A DNA stretch of 64,000 bases from Chryseobacterium sp. YIM B08800 (GTDB lineage: Bacteria; Bacteroidota; Bacteroidia; Flavobacteriales; Weeksellaceae), in NCBI RefSeq assembly GCF_026163565.1, contig NZ_JAPDKN010000007.1, positions 1 through 64,000 of the forward strand, in the 5' to 3' direction. Within the stretch, counting starts at the first letter, position 1. Every line of letters starts with the position of its first letter. The position numbers were made by a program, and so were the translations under genes. Under the pieces are notes generated by a model. That model was not told the origin of the DNA. It made no database searches and saw only the letters and a list, made by a program, of their open reading frames with translations. Of this stretch, positions 7,738 through 17,510 are shown piece after piece.

Positions 7738-10700
7738 TTACTTCAAAAGTACCATTTTTTCTACAGCTGTAGCACTTCCTTTGCATTTTTCTTGATTTTG
7801 ACTTTTTGCAAATATCTTAAAAATATACGTACCTTTTGCAACTGTGTCACCAAAATCGTCTTTTCCGTCCCACTCAATTGCCTGACGTGGCGTTCTAAAG
7901 CCCTGTAGGAACGGTTCTGCAACTACAACATTTGTTAAAGTTCTTACCAATTTTCCTGTAATTGTATAAATTTGAACGTTTACATCTAAAATATCATCAC
8001 AATTATGTTCAAATTGAACATACGTTTTATTGGTAAATGGGTTTGGCCAGTTCAACGGTCTGTTTATAATTAAATGTTGATCGGCTTCATCTTTAACTTC
8101 AAAGTTTAACGTTTCAGTTGTCGAATTATTGTTGATATCCCAAACTTTAAATGTTAATTGATGTTGACCAATCGCCAAGTTTCTGAATGGGTAGGTTACA
8201 TTTCCTTTTTGATAGTCTGCCAAAGCAGGGTTGATACATCCGTTTCCTTCACCTGAAGAGAAGAAATCATTCAAAACAATGGTGTTAATAATTTGACCGT
8301 CTAAATATACGGTAATGTCATGACCAACTCCAGAACCTGTAGAGTTTATTCCTGTATCGTCATTCAAACATGCCAAAAGCATAGGGTTTTGATCTGTAAT
8401 TCCTCCATTTGCAAAATTGGTATTATTCATATACAATTTTATTTTTGGAGGTTCGTTATCGTTAATTCCGTTAGGATTAATATCTCCCACTTGTACAGGC
8501 TGGTTATTAAATACATCAATCGATTTATTATCTGCATATCCTAAGATTCTACCTTCTCCTACAGTATAATTGATGTCTTTAGGTACATAAAACTCTACAG
8601 TGAAAACCCCATTTACTGCTGTTCCAGAAGCTTTTACAATAGCACTTCCTTCTTCTTTATAACTTAAAACAGGAGTCATCCCGCCATCATTATTTAAGGT
8701 CGTTTTATTTAATTTTTTATCAAAAATATTGATAACAACCCTTCCATTGAAGCTGGTATCTACAACACCGCTTGCATTATTGATATGCCCCGTAATTTTC
8801 ACAAAATCTAAACCTCTTATTAGTCCCGGAACAGGAGTTGTGATTTGATCAATGGCTAAACGTCTTGCTGGTCTGCTCAATTTCATTGCAGGATCACCAA
8901 GTAAGTTTACTTTCAAATGATCAGGATAAGGTCCTCTTGTTTTTTTTGCATTCAAGTGTACATCTCCAAGTGTTTTGAAGTCGTCACTATCAAGATCAAA
9001 CATTTCATGCGTAAGAATATCTGTAAATTCTATACCGTAGCCTACACCTAGAGCTCGGCTAGAGGTAATCATTGTTGCCGGACCTCCTTGTTTTAGTTTT
9101 ATAAACTGTTCTCCGGCAGAAAACGTTGAAGGCTCATCCCAAAGTGTAAACTCACAAGTAATGGTTGATACAAAAGGGAAACGGCTATAAACATTAGAAA
9201 AATTATTAGAATTCTGAATTTCAGTTGTTGTTAAAACTCTTTCCTGAGCCCATCCGTTAATACCACCATGCCCGAAATAGAACAAGTATAAACTGTTTCC
9301 TATATCATTAGAAATTGCCTGATTTACTTGTGGATATCTTTGTCCTCCTGCAGTACTTTGTGCTTGAAAACCATCCAAATAAAGTTTTCTTACATTATAT
9401 TCTTTTAACAAATTGCTTGCAGGGATTTCAAAAATATCTTTAAGAACATTATCCATAATGTTATGGAAAGGCTGCCCTCCATCTCTGTCATCATCAACTA
9501 CGAAATCCAATTTCATTTTCCATTCTCCAAAAGGAGTAGATTGTCCGGATAATGAATTATAATAGGCCAATGTTTTATCAACCATATTGGCTGCTTCAGT
9601 AGGATTGGCTGCCGGAATTCTACCTACTGGTACATCAGGAAGGTTATTTGTTATTTCTGCTGCAGTTTGTGGCTTGTTCATTACGATATAATCATCTGTA
9701 ACAAACGAGTTCACAAAATCAGAAGAAGATTCGCTTTGGTAACTTGAAACAACGTTTGAGTTGCCCGAAACTCTGTCTTTATAATCATAAGATGTATCAC
9801 CCAGTACAAATACATATTTAAGGCTTCCCAGTGGATTATTAAGTTTAGTCACAAAATCTCTTATAGCAGTAAGATCTCTGCTTCCACTACCAAATTCATT
9901 GTAAATCTTATCTGTGTCTACAATCTGAACGCTAAAGTTATTTTTAGTCTGATGATAGTTGGCAATTCTCTGAGCCTGACCCATCATTTGAGGCGTTGTA
10001 ATAATTAAGTAATCTACATTTTGTAATGCTGAAAGGTTTTGATTGGCTATTCTTCCCACAAATTGAGGTGAAAACGCAGCATCGGCTCTGAAAGCTACAA
10101 ACTCATTATTGAAATTAGGATCAGAAGTAGTGTATCCAAAATTAAAATTTCCACTTCCAGGAGCTTTATTAACTCTTCTGTTGGCATTTGTAATGTCAGT
10201 TACATCCCAAACCTGTTCTAAATTTCCTGTATTTGAAATGCTAAAACCATAATTCGTGTTGGTTCCACTCGCTAAAGAAAAATCTCTGAAGTTCATCTGA
10301 GATCCGTTGAATCTTAAATCGTCTTTATATTGTATCTCCGCATAATCCAAATAAAAAGATCCATTTGGATTGGTCGAAATATTGGGTGCATAATTGATTG
10401 TAACCTGATTTCCTGATAGATTGGAAATAGTTCCGCTGTATCTTACAGGAAAAAAATCAAAATTACTGAATTGATCATTTTGAGGTACAATTTGTGGTGT
10501 AGATGGGTTTTGGGTATTGATATTAAATGCAATAGAGTTTTGCTGAGCCCTCCATCCTACAACCTGCGTTCTGTAACGGATAACGTCAGTTCCCTGAATA
10601 GCCGAACCTAAGTTGAAAGTTACCGCTTTGTCGGTTGTGAAATTTTGGTCTTCAACCCAAACTCTTCCTACTTTTAGTAAGTTTTTCTGATCATTATTAA

Positions 10701-11640
10701 TCACCTGATAATTATCAAATCTTGAAATAGGTGCTGTTGCAGGAAGATTTAGATCTATGTTTTGTACTCTTTTTCCCGCTCCTTTATCAAAATTAATATA
10801 GTAGTAAGAAAAATCTTCGTAGATGTTTTTTACGTTTTCACTTTGATCAGTCAGCCTTGTTTCGGTTCTTTTAAAACCATTTCCATTTGTTTTGTTGTAG
10901 AGGTTGTATCCATTTGGTCCTTGAGCATAAAATAGTGCATAATCACCATCATTCCAAACGTTGTCATCTTCACCAACCACCTGAATGGCATTTTCCTGTA
11001 AAGCACTGTATTTTGGATCTTGGTTAAACTCAGGAAGCATTACCCCTCCGTTTCCGTAGATTCTGAAATTTTTCGGATTGATATTGGCCGGATTCATTCC
11101 ATTATCTCTCAAAAACTGAGCAGTTATTTTAAAAATCCCCGATTTATCAACTTTGATTTTATAAAAACCACCACTTGATAAAGGGTTTTGAGTAGTTCCT
11201 ACTTTACTGGCAGATAAAGGAGCTGATGAATTGCTTTCAGAAATATCGAAAGAAGAAAGTCTTAAAACTTTTCCTTTAACATTTTTGAACAATCCTACCT
11301 GTATACTCGCATATCTCTCTCCTTTAGAATAGTAATAACTGATAGTTGAAATGTCAAAATCCTGAAGAAGATCTTTATTCAGTTCAAATAAATCCTTAGC
11401 AGAAACAGGTTCCCAAATAAGATTAGAAACACGAAGCTGCTTTTCACCTACTTTTTGTTTATTAAATATAAAAATATTATTTTGGCTGTACGAAAAACCT
11501 TCGTTTTTGAAATTTGGAAGATTCTTTTTGGTATCACCATAATCTTGAATTTTGGCTCCGTCCCAATTAATGGGTACTCGCTGAGCCCAAGAGGTTGATA
11601 CAAAAGCAAATACAAGTAAGAGAGTGATTTTTAGTCTCAT
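7738..11640 (-). CDS. porU: Type IX secretion sortase PorU (gingipain-like)
   Basis: The 1300-residue surface cysteine protease removes the C-terminal domain of type IX cargo and attaches the cargo to a lipopolysaccharide anchor. It has a signal peptide (1-20, ending SWAQ), a long beta-rich N-terminal region and a peptidase C25 domain at about 540-900. The catalytic His is in YFGHGG (H791) and the Cys in STITCEFTLWDEP (C829). The C-terminal part (about 1215-1300) reads like a FlgD-type Ig / type IX C-terminal domain (WNPxG-like GKDDFGDTVAKGTYIFKI). It is the first gene of a porU-porV unit and diverges from gldJ. Confidence 0.97.
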   Translation of the reverse strand: MRLKITLLLVFAFVSTSWAQRVPINWDGAKIQDYGDTKKNLPNFKNEGFSYSQNNIFIFNKQKVGEKQLRVSNLIWEPVSAKDLFELNKDLLQDFDISTISYYYSKGERYASIQVGLFKNVKGKVLRLSSFDISESNSSAPLSASKVGTTQNPLSSGGFYKIKVDKSGIFKITAQFLRDNGMNPANINPKNFRIYGNGGVMLPEFNQDPKYSALQENAIQVVGEDDNVWNDGDYALFYAQGPNGYNLYNKTNGNGFKRTETRLTDQSENVKNIYEDFSYYYINFDKGAGKRVQNIDLNLPATAPISRFDNYQVINNDQKNLLKVGRVWVEDQNFTTDKAVTFNLGSAIQGTDVIRYRTQVVGWRAQQNSIAFNINTQNPSTPQIVPQNDQFSNFDFFPVRYSGTISNLSGNQVTINYAPNISTNPNGSFYLDYAEIQYKDDLRFNGSQMNFRDFSLASGTNTNYGFSISNTGNLEQVWDVTDITNANRRVNKAPGSGNFNFGYTTSDPNFNNEFVAFRADAAFSPQFVGRIANQNLSALQNVDYLIITTPQMMGQAQRIANYHQTKNNFSVQIVDTDKIYNEFGSGSRDLTAIRDFVTKLNNPLGSLKYVFVLGDTSYDYKDRVSGNSNVVSSYQSESSSDFVNSFVTDDYIVMNKPQTAAEITNNLPDVPVGRIPAANPTEAANMVDKTLAYYNSLSGQSTPFGEWKMKLDFVVDDDRDGGQPFHNIMDNVLKDIFEIPASNLLKEYNVRKLYLDGFQAQSTAGGQRYPQVNQAISNDIGNSLYLFYFGHGGINGWAQERVLTTTEIQNSNNFSNVYSRFPFVSTITCEFTLWDEPSTFSAGEQFIKLKQGGPATMITSSRALGVGYGIEFTDILTHEMFDLDSDDFKTLGDVHLNAKKTRGPYPDHLKVNLLGDPAMKLSRPARRLAIDQITTPVPGLIRGLDFVKITGHINNASGVVDTSFNGRVVINIFDKKLNKTTLNNDGGMTPVLSYKEEGSAIVKASGTAVNGVFTVEFYVPKDINYTVGEGRILGYADNKSIDVFNNQPVQVGDINPNGINDNEPPKIKLYMNNTNFANGGITDQNPMLLACLNDDTGINSTGSGVGHDITVYLDGQIINTIVLNDFFSSGEGNGCINPALADYQKGNVTYPFRNLAIGQHQLTFKVWDINNNSTTETLNFEVKDEADQHLIINRPLNWPNPFTNKTYVQFEHNCDDILDVNVQIYTITGKLVRTLTNVVVAEPFLQGFRTPRQAIEWDGKDDFGDTVAKGTYIFKIFAKSQNQEKCKGSATAVEKMVLLK

Positions 11641-11805
11641 GTTGATGTTTGAAATTTCTAAATTACAAAATAAATGAAAATTTTATAATTAATATGTGAT
11701 ACCATAAAATTAATTTGTTAAGATTTTTCAAAAAAATCAAATCTTTATTTGATTTATTGAATAATTTATTTTTTCTTTGTACTTTGAATAATATTTATAT
11801 CGACT

Positions 11806-13407
11806 ATGAAAAAACTAAAGTTGTTTTCATTAATAGCATTGAGTTCTACACTTGCATTAACTAGCTGTGGTGGTTCTGGGACTTCCGGAGGCGGGGGTAC
11901 CAAAAAATTTGTCAGTAAGACAGGTTGGAAACCAAACGAAAAACAGGGTTGGTTTTTTGCAGGAAAGCAACAGAAGCAAAAAGGTTGGCCGGGAATGGTA
12001 TATGTTGAAGGAGGAACTTTTACAATGGGATTAGTGAAAGATGATGTAATGCACGATTGGAATAACTCGCCTCGCAGAATGCAGGTTAGTTCGTTCTTTA
12101 TCGGTGAAACTGAGATTACTAACTACGAATACCGCGAATACCTTACATGGTTGAAGTATGTATTCCCTCCAAGTGATCCTAGTTATAAAGAAATTTACAA
12201 CGGTGCTTTACCGGATACTTTGTTATGGGATAATAAATTATCTAGAAATGATCTTAACGAAACTTATTTCAGAGATCAAAACTATGATTATTATCCGGTA
12301 GTAGGAGTTTCTTGGACTCAAGCAAACAGATATTGTGAGTGGTTGACAGACAGAGCAAACGAAAAAGCTTTGATGCAAGCAGGTATTATTGCAAAAGATT
12401 TGTACATCAACGAATCTAATAACCAAGGTGGAACTGCATTTAATATGGATAAATTCAAATCGAATGATCCGGAAATGCAAGGGTACATCAATCAGCAAAG
12501 AATGAATCAAAGAACTGGTATGAAAACTACCAATCAAAGAATTCAGGCTGCAAACGGAGCTCCTAATGCTGCGATGGTTACCAAATTCAGACTTCCTTCA
12601 GAAGTTGAATGGGAATTTGCTGCTCTTGGTATGGAAAAAAACAGAGAGTACAACAATTATTTAGAGAAAAAACCTCAGGTAGATCTTCTTAGAGGTACCA
12701 AAGGTAAAAATAGAGGAATGATCCTTGAAAACTTCAAGCAAGGAAGAGGAGATTACTCAGGACCTGCAGGATGGAAAAATGACGGTGCTGCTCAGACTTC
12801 AGATGTAAGACAGTTCCCTACAAATAATCTTGGTATCTATGGTATGTTCGGAAACGTTGCTGAATGGACAGCAGATGTATACAGACCAATTATTGACGAA
12901 TCTGGAAGCGACTTCAACTATTACAGAGGAAATATGCCTCAAGCTATCGTAAGAAACGGTGACGGAACTTACAAAATGGTAGAAGAAGGTAATATGAAAT
13001 ATGACACTTTAGCTGACGGAAGATTGGTTTACAAAAACTTACCTGGTCAGTTCGAGAGACAAACTGTTGCAGATTACAGAAATTACTTAGATGGTGACAG
13101 ACAATCTTCATTAGATTATAGAAATGCAAGCGATTCTGCTGCTTCTTATAATATGTATAATGCTCCAGCTAAGAAATTTATCGTTGATGCAAATGGTAAA
13201 GTAGTGTTGCAAAAAGATACTAAAGACAGAACATCAGCTATTTCTAACGACATCAGAGTTGTGAAAGGTGGTTCTTGGCAAGATTCAGCATATTGGTTGG
13301 ATCCGGGACAAAGAAGATACAAAAATCAGTCAGCTGGTTATGGTTGGATCGGTTTCCGTGTTGCACAAGATGCTAGAGTAAGCGACAAAGCTAGAACGAG
13401 AAGATAA
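11806..13407 (+). CDS. gldJ: Gliding motility / T9SS lipoprotein GldJ
   Basis: The 533-residue lipoprotein has its signal ending LALTSC, Cys at 21, and belongs to the formylglycine-generating-enzyme-like (SUMF1) fold. It shows VYVEGGTFTMG near residue 67, NVAEWTADVY near 350 and the closing block RVVKGGSWQDSAYW...GWIGFRVA near 485-525. GldJ stabilises the GldK-GldL-GldM-GldN core complex of the type IX system. It diverges from porU with 165 bp between them, an arrangement also known in Flavobacterium johnsoniae. A long Asn/Gln-rich insertion (about 190-250) is typical of GldJ/GldK. A strong terminator follows. Confidence 0.96.
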   Translation: MKKLKLFSLIALSSTLALTSCGGSGTSGGGGTKKFVSKTGWKPNEKQGWFFAGKQQKQKGWPGMVYVEGGTFTMGLVKDDVMHDWNNSPRRMQVSSFFIGETEITNYEYREYLTWLKYVFPPSDPSYKEIYNGALPDTLLWDNKLSRNDLNETYFRDQNYDYYPVVGVSWTQANRYCEWLTDRANEKALMQAGIIAKDLYINESNNQGGTAFNMDKFKSNDPEMQGYINQQRMNQRTGMKTTNQRIQAANGAPNAAMVTKFRLPSEVEWEFAALGMEKNREYNNYLEKKPQVDLLRGTKGKNRGMILENFKQGRGDYSGPAGWKNDGAAQTSDVRQFPTNNLGIYGMFGNVAEWTADVYRPIIDESGSDFNYYRGNMPQAIVRNGDGTYKMVEEGNMKYDTLADGRLVYKNLPGQFERQTVADYRNYLDGDRQSSLDYRNASDSAASYNMYNAPAKKFIVDANGKVVLQKDTKDRTSAISNDIRVVKGGSWQDSAYWLDPGQRRYKNQSAGYGWIGFRVAQDARVSDKARTRR

Positions 13408-13424
13408 TATTTATCAAAATACTT

Positions 13425-13458
13425 AAAAAAAACCTCCCGTATTTTCGGGAGGTTTTTT
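13425..13458 (+). terminator. Rho-independent terminator of gldJ
   Basis: Perfect 9-bp stem AACCTCCCG/CGGGAGGTT with loop TATTTT and a following T-run, about 20 bp after the gldJ stop. Confidence 0.92.
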
Positions 13459-13534
13459 ATTTTTGAACCATGAAATTGCTCTATCATAATTAATACAGAG
13501 TTGGCAATTACATATAAAAACATATATTTTTCAC

Positions 13535-14806
13535 ATGAATACAGAACAGTTTTATCCTATCTTTTTAAAATCAAAAAAAATAACTATTGACAGTAGAAAA
13601 ATGGAGAAGAATGATATTTTCTTTGCATTTTCCGGAGATAATTTTGATGCGGCAACTTTAGCTGAAAAAGCTGTTGATTCAGGCGCTTTAGCTGTCATTG
13701 TTGAAAATAAAGAGTTTGAAAATGCAGAAAAAAATATTTTTCATGTTCCTTCAACCTTAGAGTTTTTACAAGAGTTGTCTATACATCATAGAAATCAATT
13801 GAATATTCCGATTATTGGTCTTACCGGAAGTAATGGGAAAACTACTACGAAAGAGCTTATTCACGCCGTCCTTTCAGAAAAATATAATGTACAGTACACT
13901 TTTGGAAATTTAAATAATCATATTGGTGTTCCGTTGACTATCCTTTCCATTAAGCCGGAACATGAAATGGCTGTTATAGAAATGGGAGCCAATCATCAGA
14001 AAGAAATAGAGTTACTTTGTACTATTGCACGCCCAGATTACGGATATATAACCAATTTTGGGAAAGCACATTTAGAAGGTTTCGGAGGGTTTGAAGGCGT
14101 TATAAAAGGAAAATCTGAGTTGTACGACTATCTTAAAAATACCAATCAAACTGTTTTAATTAATGAAAATGATCCTGTTCAGGTTGAAAAAACTCAGGAT
14201 TACACACCAAAAATAACCTTTGGAAAAGCAGATTCTGATTATTATTTTGAGGCTTTTTCTGAAAATAATTTTGTCGGTTTACAATACCAAGATCAAAAAG
14301 CTTTATCAAAACTGACAGGAGAGTACAATTTTACCAATCTCTGTGCTGCAGCAAGTTTAGGGATGCACTTCGGAATAGATTTTAAACAAATTCAATCGGC
14401 TTTAGAATCATATACTCCAACCAATATGAGATCTCAGGTTGTGAAAAAAGATGATAAAACTTTAGTTTTAGATACTTACAACGCAAACCCGAGTTCGATG
14501 TCTGCATCACTGCATAATTTTGTTACTTTTGAAGGCTCAAAAACAATCGTTATCGGCGATATGCTTGAGTTAGGTGACGAAAGCGAAAAAGAACATCAGA
14601 GTATTCTTAAATTAGCTCAGGAGTTAGGTTTCAACGAAATTATTACTGTTGGAAAACAATTTAAAAACGTCAACAAAAATTCTGCGGCTTTTGAAAGTAC
14701 AGATGAATTAATTCAATATTTAAAAGACAACAAAATTCAGTCAGAAAATATTCTGCTTAAAGCTTCTAGAGGGATTTCCTTAGAAAAAGCAATCGATTTT
14801 ATTTAG
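13535..14806 (+). CDS. murF: UDP-MurNAc-tripeptide--D-alanyl-D-alanine ligase
   Basis: The 423-residue cytosolic enzyme adds D-Ala-D-Ala to the UDP-MurNAc-tripeptide, the last soluble step of peptidoglycan precursor synthesis. It shows the Mur ligase ATP loop GLTGSNGKTTT (95-105), NNHIGVPLT (about 125-133), EMGANHQKEIELL (about 147-159) and the C-terminal-domain motif DTYNANPSSM (about 310-319). Length is a little shorter than the E. coli enzyme but usual for Bacteroidetes. The -7-like string TATTTTTC lies 2 nt before the ATG. The gene overlaps the convergent Nudix gene by 8 bp. Confidence 0.97.
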   Translation: MNTEQFYPIFLKSKKITIDSRKMEKNDIFFAFSGDNFDAATLAEKAVDSGALAVIVENKEFENAEKNIFHVPSTLEFLQELSIHHRNQLNIPIIGLTGSNGKTTTKELIHAVLSEKYNVQYTFGNLNNHIGVPLTILSIKPEHEMAVIEMGANHQKEIELLCTIARPDYGYITNFGKAHLEGFGGFEGVIKGKSELYDYLKNTNQTVLINENDPVQVEKTQDYTPKITFGKADSDYYFEAFSENNFVGLQYQDQKALSKLTGEYNFTNLCAAASLGMHFGIDFKQIQSALESYTPTNMRSQVVKKDDKTLVLDTYNANPSSMSASLHNFVTFEGSKTIVIGDMLELGDESEKEHQSILKLAQELGFNEIITVGKQFKNVNKNSAAFESTDELIQYLKDNKIQSENILLKASRGISLEKAIDFI

Positions 14807-15410
14807 ATTTTGTATCCCAAAATTCATTAATAATCAATTTTATATTTTGAAAAGTGTTTGGAAAAACTTCATTCTCAATCTGAGTGGTGTTTTTCCAGGC
14901 AACTTCTGTAATTCCTTCTTCTAACTGAGGTTTTGAAGTGTCTTCACCATCAAAAAACATTTCAAACCAATGAGTGTGTTTCAAAACACGGTCTCCGTTT
15001 CTTTCAATGTAAATATGATAGGTTGTATTGATAAAATCTCTGAGCTCTACACTTTGTAGATTGGTTTCTTCCTCAATTTCTCTTATCGCAGATTCTTCAC
15101 GAGATTCACCTTTTTCCATCTTGCCTTTCGGAAGATCCCATTTCCCTAATCTTCTGATGAAAAGGGTATCTCCGTTTGGCTTATTTACAATTCCTCCTGC
15201 AGCCTCAATAATTCTGAAAAGTTTTTTAAATTCTTTCCAGATCTCATCAATCTGTTCGCCATACACATTCAGCTCGGAAGTCGATGTATTCTGCAAAAGA
15301 TCAAGGGCAATTTCTAAAGTTGTGAAACTTTCGTAATTTAAGACTTTCTCTAAGTTTTCAGGGTTCTTAGATATCAATAATTTTTTTTCGTTCACAAAAA
15401 CTTTATACAT
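14799..15410 (-). CDS. Nudix hydrolase
   Basis: The 203-residue protein carries a Nudix box at about 96-118: G, five residues, E, seven residues, REIEEET, with the usual final Gly replaced by Asn. This family hydrolyses nucleoside diphosphates linked to another group. The specific substrate cannot be read. WDLPKGKMEKGES precedes the box, as in ADP-ribose or diadenosine-polyphosphate pyrophosphatases. A separate N-terminal domain of about 70 residues lacks a recognised motif. The gene is convergent with murF (8-bp overlap) and divergent from the SRPBCC-like gene, with interleaved promoters. Confidence 0.92.
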   Translation of the reverse strand: MYKVFVNEKKLLISKNPENLEKVLNYESFTTLEIALDLLQNTSTSELNVYGEQIDEIWKEFKKLFRIIEAAGGIVNKPNGDTLFIRRLGKWDLPKGKMEKGESREESAIREIEEETNLQSVELRDFINTTYHIYIERNGDRVLKHTHWFEMFFDGEDTSKPQLEEGITEVAWKNTTQIENEVFPNTFQNIKLIINEFWDTKSK

Positions 15411-15413
15411 TTG
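15406..15413 (+). promoter_or_regulatory. -7 element TACATTTG of the SRPBCC-like gene
   Basis: An exact TAnnTTTG match lies 26 nt before the ATG at 15440. It overlaps the start codon of the divergent Nudix gene. Confidence 0.5.
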
Positions 15414-15427
15414 TAAGAATTTAAATA

Positions 15428-15435
15428 CAAAAATA
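15428..15435 (-). promoter_or_regulatory. -7 element TATTTTTG of the Nudix gene
   Basis: Exact minus-strand TAnnTTTG match 17 nt before the ATG at 15410. It lies downstream of the opposing -7 element, so the two promoters face away from each other and overlap. Confidence 0.5.
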
Positions 15436-15439
15436 AAAA

Positions 15440-15829
15440 ATGAATTTAGAAGGACGAAAAATTATTGTCAATAAATCATCTAAAGATTTATCTGAGTTGC
15501 TGAAATCTCCTGAAAATTATAAAGAATTTATGCCGGATGGTCTTCAAAAGTTTGAAACCAGAGAAGATGGCTTTAAATTCGGACTTCAAGGAATGCCTGA
15601 AATTGCACTCAAAATAGATGAAGTTACAGATGAAAAAGCTGTTTTGAAATCGGCTAGCTCAAGTTTAGACTTTGCCCTTACAGCAACTTTGAAGCCTTTG
15701 AACGAAAATCAGACTGAAGTACAGATGCTTTTTGAAGGGAAATTTAATCCTTTTATCAAAATGATGGTTGAAAAACCGCTTCAGAATTTCATAAATACTT
15801 TGACCGATAAAATAGAAGCTTATAAATAA
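15440..15829 (+). CDS. SRPBCC-fold (START-like) small protein
   Basis: The 129-residue soluble protein has the rhythm of a START/SRPBCC ligand-binding fold. It begins RKIIVNKSSKDLSELLKSPENYKEFMPD, alternates strands through the middle (EIALKIDEV, SSLDFALTATLKPL, TEVQMLFEGKF) and ends with a long helix from about residue 100. There is no catalytic motif. I recall close homologues beside pyrE in other Flavobacteriia, but pyrE is not seen here. The gene ends at a GAAA-tetraloop terminator shared with the convergent anmK end. Confidence 0.78.
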   Translation: MNLEGRKIIVNKSSKDLSELLKSPENYKEFMPDGLQKFETREDGFKFGLQGMPEIALKIDEVTDEKAVLKSASSSLDFALTATLKPLNENQTEVQMLFEGKFNPFIKMMVEKPLQNFINTLTDKIEAYK

Positions 15830-15835
15830 AACGAA

Positions 15836-15860
15836 AACCTTCAGAAATGAAGGTTTTTTT
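15836..15860 (+). terminator. GAAA-tetraloop terminator of the SRPBCC-like gene
   Basis: Perfect 8-bp stem AACCTTCA/TGAAGGTT closed by GAAA, then T. The T-run reaches into the stop codon of the convergent anmK. Confidence 0.9.
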
Positions 15861-16908
15861 ATGCGATAATTCCGGAACTGTGATTGTGTGAACTTCCTGT
15901 AGCAGAAGCAAGAACATTGTTTTCGTTATTTAACCTGAGAACGCCCATAAAAGCAAAGATTAAAGCTTCTTTAAAATCAATAATCTGTTTTTCGGGAATC
16001 ATGATTTCCGTATTTGTTTTTTGTTTTATTTTTTCGATCAGAAATTGATTGTAAGTTCCACCTCCTGTAAAAAGTACTTTATTAAACTGATGAATATTGA
16101 AGATTTTAGAAATTTGTTCGGCAGCGTGTTCTGTAAAAGTCGCTAAAACATCTAAATTTTCAATCCCTGAAAATAAAGGGAATACATTTGCATTGCACCA
16201 TTCAATTCCCAACGATTTTGGGTGAGATTGAGCATAGAACTCCAATGAATTCAGCTGTTCTAATAATTGAGGATTAATATTTCCTTTTCTTGCTAAATCA
16301 CCGTTTTCATCGTAATCTTGACCAAACTCCTGAACTAATTTATTTAAAACAATATTTACCGGAGCAATATCAAAAGCGATTCTATCGTCATTAATTTTAA
16401 AAGAGATATTCGAAAATCCACCTAAATTAAGACAGGCATCGTAATCCGAAAACAAAAGTTCGTCACCAATCGGAACCAAAGGCGCTCCGTTTCCGCCTAA
16501 TAAAACATCCTGAGACCGAAAATCGTAAATGACTGGAATTTGAGTTTGTAATTTTATAGCTCTTCCGTCACCAATCTGAAGGGTAAATTTTCTTTGAGGC
16601 TGATGAAAAACAGTGTGACCATGAGAAGCAATCAAATCAATATCTGAAAGCTGATTTTTCATAATGAAATCTTTGGTGATTTCACCTAAATAAAATCCAT
16701 ATTCTGAATGTAGGGTTAATAAATCCTGTGAAGATAAGTGAATAGAATTTCTAAGCTGTTCTTCTAAAACTTTAGGGTAAGGAATCGTTTCAGCTTTGAT
16801 GATTTCAAATTTCCAAGAAGAATTTTCTTTCCAAAATTTTGCAAAGCAAATATCTAAACCATCTAAACTGGTTCCCGACATTAATCCTATTGCTTTATAA
16901 ACAGTCAT
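15859..16908 (-). CDS. anmK: Anhydro-N-acetylmuramic acid kinase
   Basis: The 349-residue cytosolic kinase converts recycled 1,6-anhydro-MurNAc to MurNAc-6-phosphate. The phosphate-binding GLMSGTSLDGLDI (8-20) is the family signature. Also visible are SHGHTVFHQP (about 94-103), the NLGGFSN segment (about 136-142) and the GGGTYN motif (about 277-282). Length is normal. It is the third gene of a tight leftward unit, starting 3 bp after the lptC stop. Confidence 0.97.
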   Translation of the reverse strand: MTVYKAIGLMSGTSLDGLDICFAKFWKENSSWKFEIIKAETIPYPKVLEEQLRNSIHLSSQDLLTLHSEYGFYLGEITKDFIMKNQLSDIDLIASHGHTVFHQPQRKFTLQIGDGRAIKLQTQIPVIYDFRSQDVLLGGNGAPLVPIGDELLFSDYDACLNLGGFSNISFKINDDRIAFDIAPVNIVLNKLVQEFGQDYDENGDLARKGNINPQLLEQLNSLEFYAQSHPKSLGIEWCNANVFPLFSGIENLDVLATFTEHAAEQISKIFNIHQFNKVLFTGGGTYNQFLIEKIKQKTNTEIMIPEKQIIDFKEALIFAFMGVLRLNNENNVLASATGSSHNHSSGIIA

Positions 16909-16911
16909 TGT

Positions 16912-17508
16912 TTAAGGTCTTGGTTGTGCAATTTTAGCTTTGCTTACATCAAGATCCCCGGAATTGTTGAAAAATTTATATTCTGAGAAATCATCTTTAG
17001 CAGTCATTCCGTTTGCATGTACCATCGTAGAACCATCTTCCATTGTTGCATAAACAGTATCTCTTGTATAGATTCTGTTTTTTTTCTGATCCCAAAAAAC
17101 ACTTTGCGTAGCAAACCTTTGTCCTTCACTTGTAAGAATTCTTACATCACCTCTTGCTTCGTAGAATTTTTTATAGTCGTACATTTTTGCATATTTTGCA
17201 GTAATGTTTCCCGGTTTTTTAGGATTTTTTTTATCGAAAAATTCTATTTTCATTCCTTTTTTGGCAACAGTATACGGGCTGTCGATCAACTCGTATTTCT
17301 CAATAATCGGAGCCGTTGCTTTTAGTGTAATAAAACCAGAATCTCTCTGTATAATCTTTGCATTGTGAATAATCTGCGATGGAAAATTTTTTTCGTCACC
17401 TCCTTTTGGTTTTGTGAGGTCTTCTTCGCAGGATGTGAATATAAAAAATATAGCACAACTAAAAAGGTATGCTATATTTTTAAAATTTATGTTTGAAATA
17501 AAATTCAT
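16912..17508 (-). CDS. lptC: LptC-like LPS export lipoprotein
   Basis: The 198-residue protein has an N-terminal membrane signal with a lipobox-like FIFTSC (Cys about 27). It then shows beta-jellyroll repeats typical of OstA/LptC: KIIQRDSGFITLKATAPIIEKY, GNITAKYAKMYD and QKKNRIYTRDTV. LptC joins the inner-membrane LptBFG transporter to the periplasmic LPS bridge. Bacteroidetes versions are often annotated as lipoproteins, as here. It lies 2 bp after the upstream outer-membrane protein gene and 3 bp before anmK, so all three are surely co-transcribed. Confidence 0.88.
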   Translation of the reverse strand: MNFISNINFKNIAYLFSCAIFFIFTSCEEDLTKPKGGDEKNFPSQIIHNAKIIQRDSGFITLKATAPIIEKYELIDSPYTVAKKGMKIEFFDKKNPKKPGNITAKYAKMYDYKKFYEARGDVRILTSEGQRFATQSVFWDQKKNRIYTRDTVYATMEDGSTMVHANGMTAKDDFSEYKFFNNSGDLDVSKAKIAQPRP

Positions 17509-17510
17509 TC

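Noticed and set aside
13338..13523. A 61-residue minus-strand frame overlapping the gldJ end and terminator
   Set aside because: It spans the gldJ terminator hairpin and has no promoter or family resemblance, despite a lipobox-like SCA near its end.
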